DNA of 64,000 nucleotides from Schistocephalus solidus (GCA_017591395.1 WEDG01001383.1:1-64000), one strand, 5' to 3'. Numbered from the stretch's first letter, positions 22,708 to 34,720 are shown. The notes: generated by a model not told the origin, from the sequence alone. Translations and numbers: made by a program.

Positions 22708-23283
22708 ATGCCGGGCTGCAAGTACTCGCCTATTGACCAATCGCAGGCCGTCCAAATGTGCGTCTCCAAATTCCCATTCCTCGATGTTTTTACCTGTGTA
22801 ATGTCTCCCACCTGCCAAATCACGCTCACAATCGTTTCTTTAGCTCGCGACACACAGCTTTTTGGTTATCACAGAATGAAATTAAAATGTCTAAATCACA
22901 ACTTGTCTTCCTCCTCAAATGTTTCTCACCACTATCGACAGCTACCGACGACCAAGACGACTAGATCCAGCTGCCGGCTTAGCACAAAAGCTTCTGCCAA
23001 CGGCTGTTACAGCATGGTTGATCCCCTTTTACTGACTGGATTAGACCACATACACGATTTTACTAGATGCAAATGCATTTCAGCTAACTATCACCTGGGT
23101 TTGCTCGCCAGTCGATGCACTTACTGGCGTGAGGCTGCAGCTCCGCAAAATAATGGTGCTAAAGATGAGAGCTTGGAGTCCGATGGGCTAAATAACTCGC
23201 GGACCAAGACATTCAGTGCCAATGTCAGTGACTACCTCTCCGTGCGCATCAAATTTCATATGGGTCCGCCTCCCAGACATTAA
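22708..23283 (+). other. 191-codon reading frame, unrecognised
   Basis: The longest continuous frame in this part, but with no domain, signal or membrane segment that I recognise, and a shorter open frame (22584-22853) runs antisense to its start. It ends next to a SINE-like insertion at 23297. Either a chance frame in a repeat or an unknown coding exon; the first is more likely. Confidence 0.2.
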
Positions 23284-23296
23284 TTTTCTCATCTTG

Positions 23297-23665
23297 AGAT
23301 AGAGAGAGAGAGAAACGCTTTATTTTGAAAATATCCTTTCAAAATTTTTAGCAAAAAGACCTCAATTCACTGTGGTAAAATTGGTACACAAAAGACATAA
23401 CACCAGAAGAAAACAGGTGTATAGTAACCGGAAGCTGCAACTGTCGACATCATAAACGGTCTTCCGTGAATGCGTCGCAAACTTGCGCCAGCCTTTCTTC
23501 AAAATGGTGCCGGCGTCGTTTGCTAATGAATTTTTTGTAGTCAATATAAAAAAGTGGTAAACAGCAGTACCTAATGAAAAAAAGAACAGCTGATGTATGT
23601 ATAAGAAAATGGCCTGTGAATGGAGGAGAAAAATTGGCGGCTCGAATTCAAAAGCCCGTCGAACA
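23297..23665 (-). mobile_element. SINE-like element with CR1-type 3' end, copy 1
   Basis: On the minus strand the element starts gggcttttgaattcgagccgcc, ends ttcaaaataaagc and a TC microsatellite. The copy inside the Gypsy element (50285-50537) has the same start and the same end, differing by internal deletions. The terminal 80 bases also match the LINE fragment at 43483-43875. Shared fixed 5' ends in two independent copies suggest a non-autonomous element that borrows the LINE 3' end. Confidence 0.65.
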
Positions 23666-23929
23666 TCAGGGATGCGATATAACGCTCTGGAACCAGCCGC
23701 TTTTTAGGTATTCTTCAAATCACCTCAGTGTTCAATCTTGCTGGCGAGTTAGTAACGGTGATGTTCAAGTTCACGTTATTGGCCAGTTTTTGTTAGGGAA
23801 ATTTGCACCAAATAGGATCGTGGATTTAGACATATTTTGGTAAGGATGTTTTGTATGGCCGCCAAAGCAAGACCTGGGAATGGGGACCACCCACAATACA
23901 TGTGGCTTTGCGCTAAATTCTAAGGAACT

Positions 23930-24090
23930 CATGTTTAGGATTAAGGTGATGGTTAGGGTTAAGTTTAGGGTCAGAGTTTGGGTTATGGTTATAATTAGGC
24001 TATAGATTAAGCTCATTATCGTGTTAACTGTGTGATTACATTTAAGGTAGGACTAGGGTTACGATTAAGGTGACAGTTTAGTTTTAGCTG
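23930..24090 (+). repeat. Degenerate telomere-like TTAGGG/TTAGGN tract
   Basis: Many short units of the form gttagggtt, tttaggg, gattaaggt and gactagggtt are strung over about 150 bases. The animal telomere repeat is TTAGGG. Strong decay and interior position indicate an interstitial remnant, not a chromosome end. Confidence 0.6.
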
Positions 24091-24988
24091 AGGATTAGTG
24101 TTGGCGCTAAAACACGGGTATATTTACCCTCCCTGAAATTTACCGCAAGGCAACCTATTTTAAGCGAGTGGGGCGGTTCCTACTCCCGTTTCCTGTTTAG
24201 GCGGCCGTACAAGACATCTCTATCCATATTTTAACAGCTGAAGGATATTTTGTATCTAGTACTTTCGCTCCTTACGTTCCGCTGCCAAACAGTGTCCTTT
24301 CTAACTCCATTATACTGCAACCTAGACGCAACGCAGCTAAGTTTGGGTAACATTTTAAGTTGTGAGCACAGTCATGCTGGTGATTGTGCAGCGTAAATTG
24401 GCCCATACTACGTAGAGGTGCCAAGGGGCGCTCAATGGTCATAGATCCACTCGAGAGGTGGGGGAGTTCAGACTCACGCCAAGCCTTGCAGTCCGTTTTC
24501 AAGTTATTTATGAATTCCTAGATAAAACATAAAGTGTTTGTGGGTGGTTGGTAGCCTCTTGCCTAGGGATCTTTCATCCCAACTGTCCTTCCTCCATTCC
24601 AGTGAATGGCCCTTCTGTCCTGGATTCCAAGTGCCTCAACTCGATTCCTCTTTCTATCCAGTGGTTGACTCTGCAGTTTGGACCTGTGTGTGGGTTAAAT
24701 TCGATCCAACCATAGTACGACTCCTCTATATGGCCTCCTCAACAGTGTTCAATGCTCCTACAGACTCGGAAAGCTTGCTTTTGAAGATCGGAACAGTACC
24801 TTCTGCTTTGATTACTGCCCTCTCTCCCAAGCTTCCCGAAGTGGACGGTTGTATCAAGCACTCGGACAATAATTCTCTACAAGATGCTCCTCCAAAATCT
24901 TTCCGTTATATCAGGTCTCGGCAGATTAGCTTTATGCCTCAAGTTAACTCCTTCCACTCCGATAATTAGGGTTTTTCGTTCTTTACAG

Positions 24989-25200
24989 ATCCCTACTATC
25001 CTGGGCAGTCCACCTGCTGTGTAGGAACAGCTTCACGCTCACGGTCTTGGAGAGGCACTTCGACTACTTCAGTTCGCGCACCGGCTCCAAGTTGCTGCCT
25101 TCTGTGTCCTCCGTCCTCTCATTCTACAGCATATTCCTCCTCCTCATGACCTTCATCTTCAGTTTCATTCCCAATCCGTCTGACGCCTCCGCCACAAGAC
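24989..25200 (+). CDS. Candidate upstream exon of PIG-Q
   Basis: After an acceptor (ttctttacag|, exon from 24989) the frame runs SLLSWAVHLLCRNSFTLT and later reaches LSFYSIFLLLMTFIFSF, two hydrophobic stretches of about 17 to 20 residues that could be the N-terminal membrane segments expected before the Gpi1 core. The long frame 24538-24968 just upstream could hold an earlier exon. No convincing residue-level match to PIG-Q was seen and the donor is not clear; sequence from about 25200 looks repeat-derived. Confidence 0.25.
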
Positions 25201-25210
25201 AGTGTCAGCT

Positions 25211-25660
25211 CTACTTGCTATCCTCACGAGAACTTGTCCGTCTTTCCGATATCGAGGCATCAAACTTTTTCAAGGCCACTACCCCTGAGGGTGGTAGGTT
25301 TTGTTCTTTTAACGCCGTAAGTTCCCTCATGTGGGGAGTTGGACATCGAGAAACCTGCGCAACCTCAGGCCCATACCAGGAGGCGCCATCACAAATAGTC
25401 CGTTTATTTCTGGGTGTCTCCCTCCAATCCTGGAAGTCCGGGTGCCTTTTTGAGTTGCCTCTCGCTGGGACAGAGGTAAGCCAATTGGGAGAATCAGTGG
25501 AATGCTTTACTCCCACTGAATCCCAGTCCTGTGGTACATGCAGCTCAGGTATTCTCTCAATATAACCTAATTCACGCGCAATTCGCAATCCCTGTGCCAA
25601 ATTGCACCGGCGCACACGGTGGACATCGTTGGATACGATGATCCAAATGTGAATCCTAGT
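25211..25660. repeat. Repeat-like segment ending in module A 3' end
   Basis: A 134-codon frame on the minus strand (25211-25615) and a plus-strand frame overlap here; neither is recognised. The segment ends with cacggtggacatcgttgga at about 25618-25636, the closing landmark of module A, pointing to a mobile origin. Confidence 0.35.
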
Positions 25661-25929
25661 CTGGATGGCCCAGTTTACCTTGCTTAGACCGAGCCATTAT
25701 GGCCCAAAACGTTTCATAAACTGGCTGTCCTCGTTAAGTTGTACGCAAAAGTCGTTGAGCGCCTTGCGTGAACAACCTCAAATGCTGTTGGGTGTTCAAA
25801 ATAATGAGTCCGAATCCGTATTCCGCAAAATTCAAGACTGATCCTAACTTCGCGACCAAAACTGACCATTACCGTGAACTTAAAAGGCTTCCTACTAGCT
25901 CGCAAACTTGAGTAAATAATTGTGGGATA

Positions 25930-26240
25930 AGAAGGGAACTGATCCTGGATCCTTCTTACTGTGGCCTTTAGGGCATTCCCACTCAGCTGGGATCCAAGCC
26001 ACCTCCTTTTTGTGGTTGTGTTCTTGGTTGTGGTGGACCACAGTACGTGGGCCTGCGCCCTCTCCCATCTCCAGTCTTCTTCACTCTGTTTTGACCTCGG
26101 ACATAGGTAATGGGTGGAACAGAGTGAAGTAGATGCTACGCAGGTCTGCTTTAACTATAATCTAGCGCCAGTTACCGCCGATGCATCAATTTGCTGTGGA
26201 GCACACAGTGGACATCGTCGAACGCGACGATCGAACCTTA
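25930..26240 (+). repeat. Repeat module B/A copy
   Basis: Order of landmarks: ccttcttactgtggcctt, cccactcagctgggatcc, gccctctcccatctccagtc, ttttgacctcgg, gtagatgc, gtggacatcgtcgaa. The same order occurs on the minus strand at 42110-42420. Confidence 0.65.
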
Positions 26241-27726
26241 TGGCACCTTATATTTATCTCTAATACTTGCTAGACGGTTAATTGCTCGCAAGTCTTCGGT
26301 CAGGATTTCTAAACAAAATTAAAATACTATTTCCGTCCTGTAACGTCACTCCCATGGGACTGAGTATTTCTGTGGATGCCCCGCTTCACCGACTGCGCTT
26401 TTGACGCAAGGCCCCATGGCCAGGGAGTGCAAGTATTCCTCGTCTGAAATCTTGGTCACAGGTTTGGGTATGCTTCGATGGTATGCTGGATGAGGTCCTC
26501 AACGCTGCGCATATATATATGTTCTGGTCGTCTGGTTGGGCCTGGCATGGTCGGAATTACTCAGCTGACTCTTCAAGTAACCATCTTGTAGGAAGATTTT
26601 GGTTTTGATTTTGAACAGACGAGGTTGTTCAGTTCTGGGGACGGGAACCTGGTGCTTGTCGCCAACACGCGCTTCCAACATCATTCAAATCATCTGATAT
26701 TCAAACCAAGGACGAACCAAAGTGATTTCATTGTAGTCATCTCGAGGTTTTTCAAGTGACTTAATGGCGGCAAATCAACGCATGGTCCGCAAATTGCCAG
26801 CAATATGGGTCAGAACATGCCCTCATTCGCACGCGCCTGACATTTCCTCTCACATTCACTCCCAAATTGTCTTTTTAAATGCATCTCAGTGTTGCAAAAG
26901 CATAGCAAGCCAACGCAGTCGATGCACTGGGTGCAGGAATCCGGTCTTACTCTGTAGCCCGAATTGGAGGCAAACAGGGTCGAAACCGGTCCTCCTTGAA
27001 GTTCTTGGCTAAAAGAGTTCTTAACTCCACCTAGTGGAGCCGTATTCACTGGATCAATTCAAGAACCTTACAAATATACTCCCAGATAGCTCTAACTAGA
27101 TCGATCAGTGAGTATTCTTTCAACTAACTCGGGAAAATGACGACAGAGTAAACTAGAGATAGCCCAGAGAACTATTAGAATGCAGTGGTATTATTCGAGG
27201 GGCGGGCCTCAATCGTTAGTGACAGTTGAAAGTGCAACCGAGCAATTCGCCAAATTAGTGATAGGCTCCTGCCCTAAATAAGTGTTCGCGCTGTTAATTA
27301 CGGCATCTTTACCGAAAACTTGGCCAAAATTGAACGGTGGTTCCAGCCTTTCGAACACCTTCCCAACTTTAATAACTAACCGATCACACCTCTTCAATGC
27401 TATATAGTTATATGCATGCTTCACCCTTCCCAGACGTCGCTTAAGTCCGTAAGTGTTGCCCTAACGTTGGTAGTTTAGTGGAAAGAACAGTGCTGTTTGT
27501 GGGTTTTCTATAACGTTTGGGAATGCTAGCCAGGCCAGTCATTGCACAAATCAGCTCAAGAGTTCATTTAAGGCTTGCAGAACTTACCTGCCAACTATTT
27601 TTTTCTGTCACCCGTCCCTGTTGTTATCAGCTGCTCTTTGGTTTGATTGCTTTTGTTCCGAGCATACTATTTTTAGTACAACTGCAAGTTCTGCAACTTC
27701 TCCTGTCCTCCCTCCTCATCCTCTAG
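26241..27726. other. Region upstream of PIG-Q core exons
   Basis: No element or exon is identified with confidence. The frame 27517-27726 is hydrophobic, lies in the same frame as the PIG-Q exon starting at 27727 and is separated from it only by the TAG of the splice acceptor; its spacing to the PAGLK motif is like that of a membrane segment in PIG-Q, so part of it might be coding in an alternative form. Confidence 0.3.
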
Positions 27727-30700
27727 TTCTTTGCCTCGGAGTTGACACGTCTACTCATCTGGTTGGGTTCGGCTGAACCCGCCGGCCTGAAGATTAATCG
27801 CCACCTTTCAAAGTTGATGAGCCGTTTCTTTCTGTCGCATGTGGCCGCATGGAAGGTCTATGTGGATTCTCTGATAGGCGTCTTCGTGCTAGGCGCTAAT
27901 CACATCTACGATGTGGCCCATCACCTCTCGGTGGCCTGTTCCTCTGCCTCCGTTCTCCTCAGCGCTGCGTTCCCATTTGTCATCGGCCTCCTCTTGCTCA
28001 CCCAAAACGCGAAAACCAGGAGGGGTCGGTCGCTGTGCATCATCGACCTTCTCATGCATGCCTCCTCCTGCCTGAGACTTACGATCTCAATCTCCATCTG
28101 CCTACTCCTTGATATCCTTACCATCAGTGCCCTTCATCTAGTCTGTTTCTACGTCTATACCGTTCGGTAGGTCCATAGCTTCTCGGCAAGAACGAACTAC
28201 GCGACCCCATTGAAAGAACAAAGGGTAGATCAGTGAGTAATTCGGGACAGGGGGTAATAGGGGTTTGTGGATAGGGTTATATTAAGGAAAGAACAGCATC
28301 AACCTAACTATCCCTATTCATTGCGTTCGTTAGGGTTGACATTCGTGGCTGGGTCAGTAGGGTCGCACAGTAGTTTGTTGTCCCGAAACGTGTGCGGCTT
28401 GCGCCAGTCAGTGGCTAGAGCTCATGCCGATCTGTATGTGCGATGTCATTCCTAGCTGATATGACCCACCTTTATTCGGGCCCTCAATGGGAGCAAGAAG
28501 TAGACCAGCTCTACGCAATCTTACATCACCACAGTAAAACTGATTATGCGTTTCGAAACTACTGTGCCGTCCTAACTGTCGCCACTCCGAAAGTTGTCGT
28601 TTGACCCGATAATTTGGTCCCCTCGTTCAGTCAACGAAATATTGAATGACCCTACTAACCCGGCAACGAATGCTAAACTTAACGAACACAATGGATAGAT
28701 ATAGGTTTCGGTTTGTGTGTAATATGGTCGCGTATTATACACCGACCTCTCCTTCGTTCCCTGAGTGGGGTCGCATATTGCGTTCTAGGCAGCTTTTCTA
28801 CCAAACTTTTGTATGACTATGCACTGCGCGATGAACTTTGGATGCTGTTAGCCTACCCGAATAAATTGTCATTGTTTGAGGAGTTTGTGTTACTAGCTAG
28901 AGTTTAAGATTCACAGAACGTTTGGCGAAATACTTTGTGGTTTTTACGAATGTATTCGTGATATGATTAACCACTCATATTTAAAACCGGTGAGTGATTT
29001 GAGAGCTCCACGTTTCTTGTTTCATGCGTTTACCACACACAACTGCTGGCCGTAAAGTATCTGAAGCTACTGATATTTTCGCGCTTCAAATCCATGAATT
29101 CTTATAATGTAGAATTTGGAAAAAGTCCCCACACTTTTGACTTATATGTGGTCAGTAGTAGCCCACGAGTTAGCTAGTACACTGTATTCCATCTCCCATG
29201 AAATTTTGACCGAACTTCTGAAATGTATTTTCCATTCGAAAGAATTACTTAAGTAGCGCTGTAGTGCTGAGTATATTCGAGCCTAATCATACGATATTTC
29301 AGTTACGTAAGGATGCCGGCTTTTAACTGACCTTCCTTTCGGCGGCCTGTAACAACGACTACATAGGTAGTATGCATTTTTTCATTAATTTTCGATGCCC
29401 ATATAATTCAGATATATTTTATAGAACCCATGCGCAAAAAGATTTTTGTACCCGTCCGCTAGCATATTACGCCTTCTTCGAATTTTATCCTTTAAGAAAG
29501 GATATATTTTGGTTTTATAAAATTTTCTAATTGTGTGATTTTTAAGACCGTTAAATATTAATCTTATCCATCAATTTATTAACGTTACTTATATAGTATA
29601 CAACATGATCCCCACCCATAAGAAAATGTTTATGAGCACTATGTAAACTCTTTCTCATAACGTAATGACATATGTTTTTTTCTAGAGTGAGTGCATACAG
29701 CATGGAGTTTGAAAACCTTGGGCATAGGTAGAGTTCACAATTATTCGGCAATTTAGAAAGTTTTTAAAAACGCAAATATACCCTCTCAAAAAGCATCGAA
29801 TTCGAAGAAGACGTAATGTCCTACCGAACGAGTACAGGAACTTATATTTCTACTGTTTTTTTTTTCTATAAAATATATTTGAATTTATATAGGCATCTAA
29901 AATAAATGAGAAAAAAAAATATACTTCTAAGGCAGTCATTTTAGACTGTAATTGTTCCAGGCGGTTGGAAGGAAGCTCTTTAAAAATCCGGCATCCTGGC
30001 GTAACCGATATATCTTGAGATTAGGCTGCAAGATAATCAGTACTGCTCTCTTTTTTCGTAATTTCTGTTGACATCTCATGCGATTGGGAATCGATTGTAT
30101 AGTTGAGACTTTCCTTAATTTTTTAATTCTAAACTTAGTCCTGCGTGCTATGAGATGACGGAGGATAAAATGTGAGTTAACTGCAGTCGTAGGTTGGGGA
30201 TGCAGCTCAGTGTTCGGCAAACGTTTTGAGTTCACGGTATGCTAACCGTAGCCAATTTTCTTCGCGTTACACTGATTAGCACTCTAAAATAGTTAATTGT
30301 GAACGACAAAACCCTTTTTTACATTCTCTAAAGCGTTTGGATCTCCGTCACGATGGAATCAAAATAAGTGTACTTTCATGCAAATGCTACGACACATAAG
30401 CTTGTTATTGGTAAGAATTTTACTGAAAACTTGGCTGGGTAGTCGGCGGCCAAGCACGCATTTCCTCATTCGCAATACGCGGTCTTTCTCGTTTACCCGA
30501 TTTGATTTTGGCAGAACTGAAAATTCAACTTTTAGAAGGTATGGAAATACCAACAGCAGCAAGGACTTGACTGTTTTGTCTTTCAGACGTTGCTGTATTG
30601 CCTCCAGAACGAGATGTGGCATACCAAGGACACTTTTGTAGAGGATTTGGCAGATTATAATAATTCGTTTGATCCACTTTGGAAAAACTCGTCGGCCTCG

Positions 30701-33700
30701 ATGGGATTCGAACCCACACCACAAAGGAGAGGGTTTTAGTACAGCCAACGCGCTATCCAACTGAGCTAAGAGGCCCCACCGGGAGCCGTGAGTTTAATCA
30801 CACTTCGGTTCGAATTCCACCGAGACCGCCGAGTTTTTCACAACTGGGTCAAATGAAATGACACTATGTTTATTATATTCCTCATAAGGTCGATATAAAA
30901 CATTTTTGATACTCATTAGACGCATTTGCGTACCTTACGGATTGATTGATAGCTAAATGAAGTCCATTGTATAAACGGACGGAAGCGAAGCCTTCCGGCA
31001 TCATCTGACTTTGCCGATATTCTACCACTGTCTGTCCAACAGTCAATCAATGAATTGCGTGCCTTCTGAGTTGCAATTACTCGTTGAGTACCCAGAGTTT
31101 TCGCGTGAGTATGACTGTGTTTTCCTACTCTTCTCGCATACCCAACTTTGAAGTGGTCGGTTTTTCGAAAAAGGTTACTTACGAGAGACTGCGAGTTACC
31201 GGCTGTTGCTATGATATATCAAACTTCCTTTCTCGTCATCATCACCATTTCGCAGGATAATACTGGTGAGTGCTTGTAGATTCGAAACTCGTCGAACCTC
31301 CAAAATAACACCACGAACAATTGTTACCCGAAGTGTAGCGCTTAGCACAAATTGGTAATGGAGTGAACGATTTGCAAAACTGTTCTTTTTGTAGGTTGCA
31401 ATTAACAACATGCTGTTCCTGTAGGTGACCCTAAAACACCAGTGCAATTACGGATTCATCTCGCAGTACACACACATTGACATTTACTACTTAAATTTGT
31501 CAGGTTCCCTATAGAAATTTATAAATAGAAAATTATAAATGCTCCGCTGAAAGTATGCTTTATCGTCGCTCATTTATCTCAGCTTCATTCATGACACCGC
31601 CCTCTCGTAATATGCAAATCAGGCGCTGTTGACCGCTATCTACCTAAGGCATTCTCATGTCTTTCTCTATCTTTAGCCTTTTTCGCGTTCAGCTGCTAGC
31701 TGTAGCTTCAAGCTGGCGACTCTGCAGATCAAGCTCCAAATGGAATCCCCTTCGTAATCGGGTGGATACCATCAGAGAGAACGACGAGCTGCCGCCAGTT
31801 GTTGCCGGTGCGGTACTAGTTCAAGGCGACACTCCCCTCGGAGACCTCTTCCCTCTCACAGCCTCCTGATCTTTACCTTGATAGTCCCTCCAGGCACCTA
31901 GATCGGGTCTTCGTGGCTACCTTTCTCGGAGTCGCCATCGGTCTCTGCCTTCTACCCACTACCTTTGCATTCTACGCCACTTTCTCATTGGTAAAGTACA
32001 CCGAACGTCTACTCCTCCACTTCCTTATACAAATATTTAAACTCCCTGTCCTTTCTTTACCTTTTTATCAACACCGGTTTACCTTTGACCAGTCCTCTTA
32101 TTGCAATATACCTCCGCTTCGGGACTGTCTTTGATACAGCGCTTTTGTGGATTCTATTTTCAGATTTATGTCTTTCTGCTCTTTGTGAGGGGCGCACTCA
32201 CACGTGTGGTGGGCTTTTTGCTCGCTTTCCCGATTGGCGCATCGCTTCGCTGGCTTTTCAACTGTTCTTCCAGTCGACGTAAGTACAGCTTCTATTCGCT
32301 TTTAACCTGTTCACTAAATACCTCTCTTCATTATTAGTTCCGACTGCATTGACGATACTCGCATTTCTCTCATAAGTTTGTTTTGTTACTCCAGTGAGAT
32401 GCTGGAATAGACGCGAAATATGAAGTATGCAACTTTGAGGCGTGCAAACGGACAGAAAGCAGGAAATCCAAGTTTATTGGTTAACTAAGGTTGGATTGGT
32501 TACTACGGTCTGTGGCAGGCAAACAGAACCTTAACGCTAACCCTTACTTATCCCTTAAGCAGAAACATAGACCTTATATAAACTGCCTACCTAAATAAAA
32601 GAAGAAGGTATGCTATGGTAAGAAAAACTGAGGACTTACATGCTAGATCGCCGCGATGTTTTTTCAATTGGATTCCTGCCTAGAGAATGTGCAACAGCTG
32701 AAGGTTTTGTTTTTTCCGACTCCCTAACTAACTAAATGAGCGGATCCCACAGCGGTTGTGCACTCTGATGACCGATGTACGACCAATTGATTTGCGCTTT
32801 CCGCCTTCTGACGTAATAGGGATCGTTAAACTCTCCACTCTCGGTGTGATGGGTTTACGATAAAACTAAGCCCTTGTTCTCGTCGGCATCACTTTGCAAT
32901 AATAAGTTCAGGCCGAAGTGGGGATGATCAAATGCGAACTTATTTTTCACACTGGTTAATAGTATGATTGCTAGTTTTTATGTCTTGCTGACGTTTGCAA
33001 AGGCTTTAAGTATAAGTGATGGTTGAAAGTTAACCTCTTCCATTGTAGGCACTCTCGTATTGACCGCACCGGTTGTGGACTCCATCCACGTCCCATTACT
33101 TTCACTCGAGGTATGTTATTCCCCTATCCCCGTCAATTTTCCGCCTCTACCGCTCTCTTATGATATTTACTAAGGCTTGATACTATCTGCCGTGTTTAAA
33201 AGTCGCGTGATCTTGGACCCAGTTTAGTTCAGCAATAGGGGTTAAGAGATCAATTTTAGAACCTGCAGACATGTGAACCCGGCGAATTGGGTGTCTGGCA
33301 TTAATTGCTCTTCGACAATGAAGAAAATTATCTCTCCCAAGCTTTTTTGAGCTCAGGTTCTCTCCTCGCTTCATTGTCGTCTCGCTTAATCGCTTCTGAA
33401 ACCAGTATACTCGAGTCATCTCCATTCCTTTTAATCACTTTGTTTTTAAGCCCTGTGGATCTAGTGCGGGTGGTATCTTCTAAGTACACTTTTTGGTCGG
33501 AATGTGTTTGTAGTATTGTTGCTGGAAGTGCCGCGTTTTGAGTTACTAGAACTCCCCCTGCGTTCCGCTTATTGGCATGGATTCATGTAGACTCTGAGTC
33601 GTTGACTTGACATAAATAATAATTTCTGCCCTCTCTGAAAATCCTGGCATTAGGATTGGTCACAGCACCCGATAAGTGATCTCAATGTTTAAAAGTTATT

Positions 33701-34067
33701 CGATCTGCATCATAAAGATCAATCTTTGGAATCTTAGGGAAACAAGCTCACCACTTTCACAGAACCGCTAATTCTGGTGATGAAATTTTAAATTCTTGAG
33801 ACGGAGATCTCAACTAAAAGTAGCTGATTAAGATGTGTTTTTACTTGATACTTTCATCAACTTTACCATTTATGAACTCCTGCTGAGATTAAGCCGACTT
33901 TGCCGTCTTCCAATCTGCCTGCATTTCAGCTTGTAGAGGATGGTCTTAGCTCAATTCTCCAACGAGAAACTGTCTTCGACACTTCGAATCTATTTGACCC
34001 CAGCCTAAGTGTGTACGACGTCGTCCACCGGCTCGTTTTTGCCAAACTGCTCTACCAATTGGACTAG
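27727..34067 (+). CDS. PIGQ: PIG-Q/Gpi1 homologue, six C-terminal exons
   Basis: Exons 27727-28166, 31677-31812, 31862-31990, 32164-32278, 33049-33110 and 33930-34067 have ag/gt borders and join in phase to 340 codons including the stop. The protein shows the Gpi1 core: LIWLGSAEPAGLKINRHL near the start (the conserved P-A-G-L-K-x-N-R block), several membrane segments, CFYVYTVRLF across the first splice, SSWRLCRSSSKWNPLRNRVD, then LDRVFVATFLG and LLPTTFAFY, the pair typical of the family. PIG-Q is a membrane subunit of the ER complex that transfers GlcNAc to phosphatidylinositol, the first step of GPI-anchor synthesis, and helps hold PIG-A, PIG-C and PIG-H together. The 3.5-kb first intron holds repeats; a 49-bp intron (31813-31861) is unusually short and its exact borders are a best guess. 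N-terminal exons are not established. Confidence 0.85.
29395..29900. repeat. Large inverted repeat in PIG-Q intron
   Basis: The left arm (about 29395-29550) and the reverse complement of the right arm (about 29740-29900) share atatattttatagaa, then a gtac/ccg block, attacgycttcttcgaatt and a ttataaaattttctaa-like end. Arms are about 155 bases with a spacer of about 190. A third, related copy lies at 34430-34720. Could fold as a long hairpin in the pre-mRNA. Confidence 0.65.
30693..30775 (-). tRNA. tRNA-like sequence, probably SINE head or pseudogene
   Basis: The minus strand gives an 83-base tRNA-like fold: acceptor GGCCTCT against CGAGGCC (six of seven pairs), A box TAGCTCAGTTGG, a perfect T stem GTGGG/CCCAT around TTCGAAT, and B box GGTTCGAATCC. 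The anticodon stem is poor, and the region between it and the T stem is long, so the anticodon cannot be named. The 3' flank cgacgagtttttccaaagtgg recurs beside the inverted partner at 30779-30880, which argues for a SINE rather than a working tRNA gene. Confidence 0.55.
30779..30880 (+). repeat. Inverted partner of the tRNA-like element
   Basis: Plus-strand sequence with a B box (ggttcgaattcc), accgagaccgccgagttttt and caactgggtcaaatgaaatga corresponds to the minus-strand unit's gttcgaatcccatcgaggccgacgagtttttccaaagtggatcaa order. The head (A-box side) is missing or altered. The two units lie head to head around 30777. Confidence 0.6.
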
Positions 34068-34429
34068 CATTCCGTCTTCTAGGGCCTTGTTTCAACATAT
34101 ATGTTCCATTTACTGGTTTTCCTTAAATAGTTAAATAAACGTCGCTTTTTCCAACTGGAATTCCCACAATTTACGACTTTTTGGTACTTCCTCCACACTT
34201 GCTCATCATTTTCGGTCACGGACCCAATGGACAGATCACTGACTTGCATGCACAGTAGGTATTTTAACAGAAGTTCTGAAACGCATTTTCAACGAGAAAA
34301 GGTTGTAAAAGTACAGCACAAACCAAAGATATTCCGGTCATATCATGCTGTCGGCTATTGAAAAAGCTTGTTTTTCTGCAAACAACTACTTAAGTAGTAA
34401 GGATTTTCGCAGTGATTTCGGTGACAATA

Positions 34430-34720
34430 TGCAATCAAATATATTTTATAGAAAGCCTACACCAAATATTTCTTGTGCTCATTTGGTAGTAAATTCCGTC
34501 TTAGAGTTTATGCTGTAAGAAAAGGCTGAAGAAAATAACACATTTCCTTACAGTTTTACAAATATTTCATATAGTGCTCATAAAAGTTTGCAACGATTGC
34601 GGATCATGTCGTATACTTGATAAGAAGATTAACAAATAGACACAGCAGATGGGTTCTTCACGGACTTAAACGGGTCATAATTATAAACTTTTTTAAAACA
34701 AAAAGAATTTATAAGGGCCT
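34430..34720 (+). repeat. Dispersed repeat related to 29395-29900
   Basis: Contains aaatatattttatagaa, catatagtgctcataaa, gatcatgtcgtatact and a ttaacaaat block in the same order as the minus strand of 29580-29900. No complete reading frame remains. Confidence 0.55.

Noticed and set aside
23930..24090. Chromosome end
   Set aside because: Units are degenerate and flanked on both sides by ordinary sequence.
25211..25615. 134-codon minus-strand protein
   Set aside because: Overlaps a plus-strand frame of similar length, ends in module A sequence, and shows no domain; kept only as repeat-like DNA.
30359..30760. 133-codon minus-strand frame over the tRNA-like sequence
   Set aside because: It runs through the tRNA-like region itself and has no protein family features.
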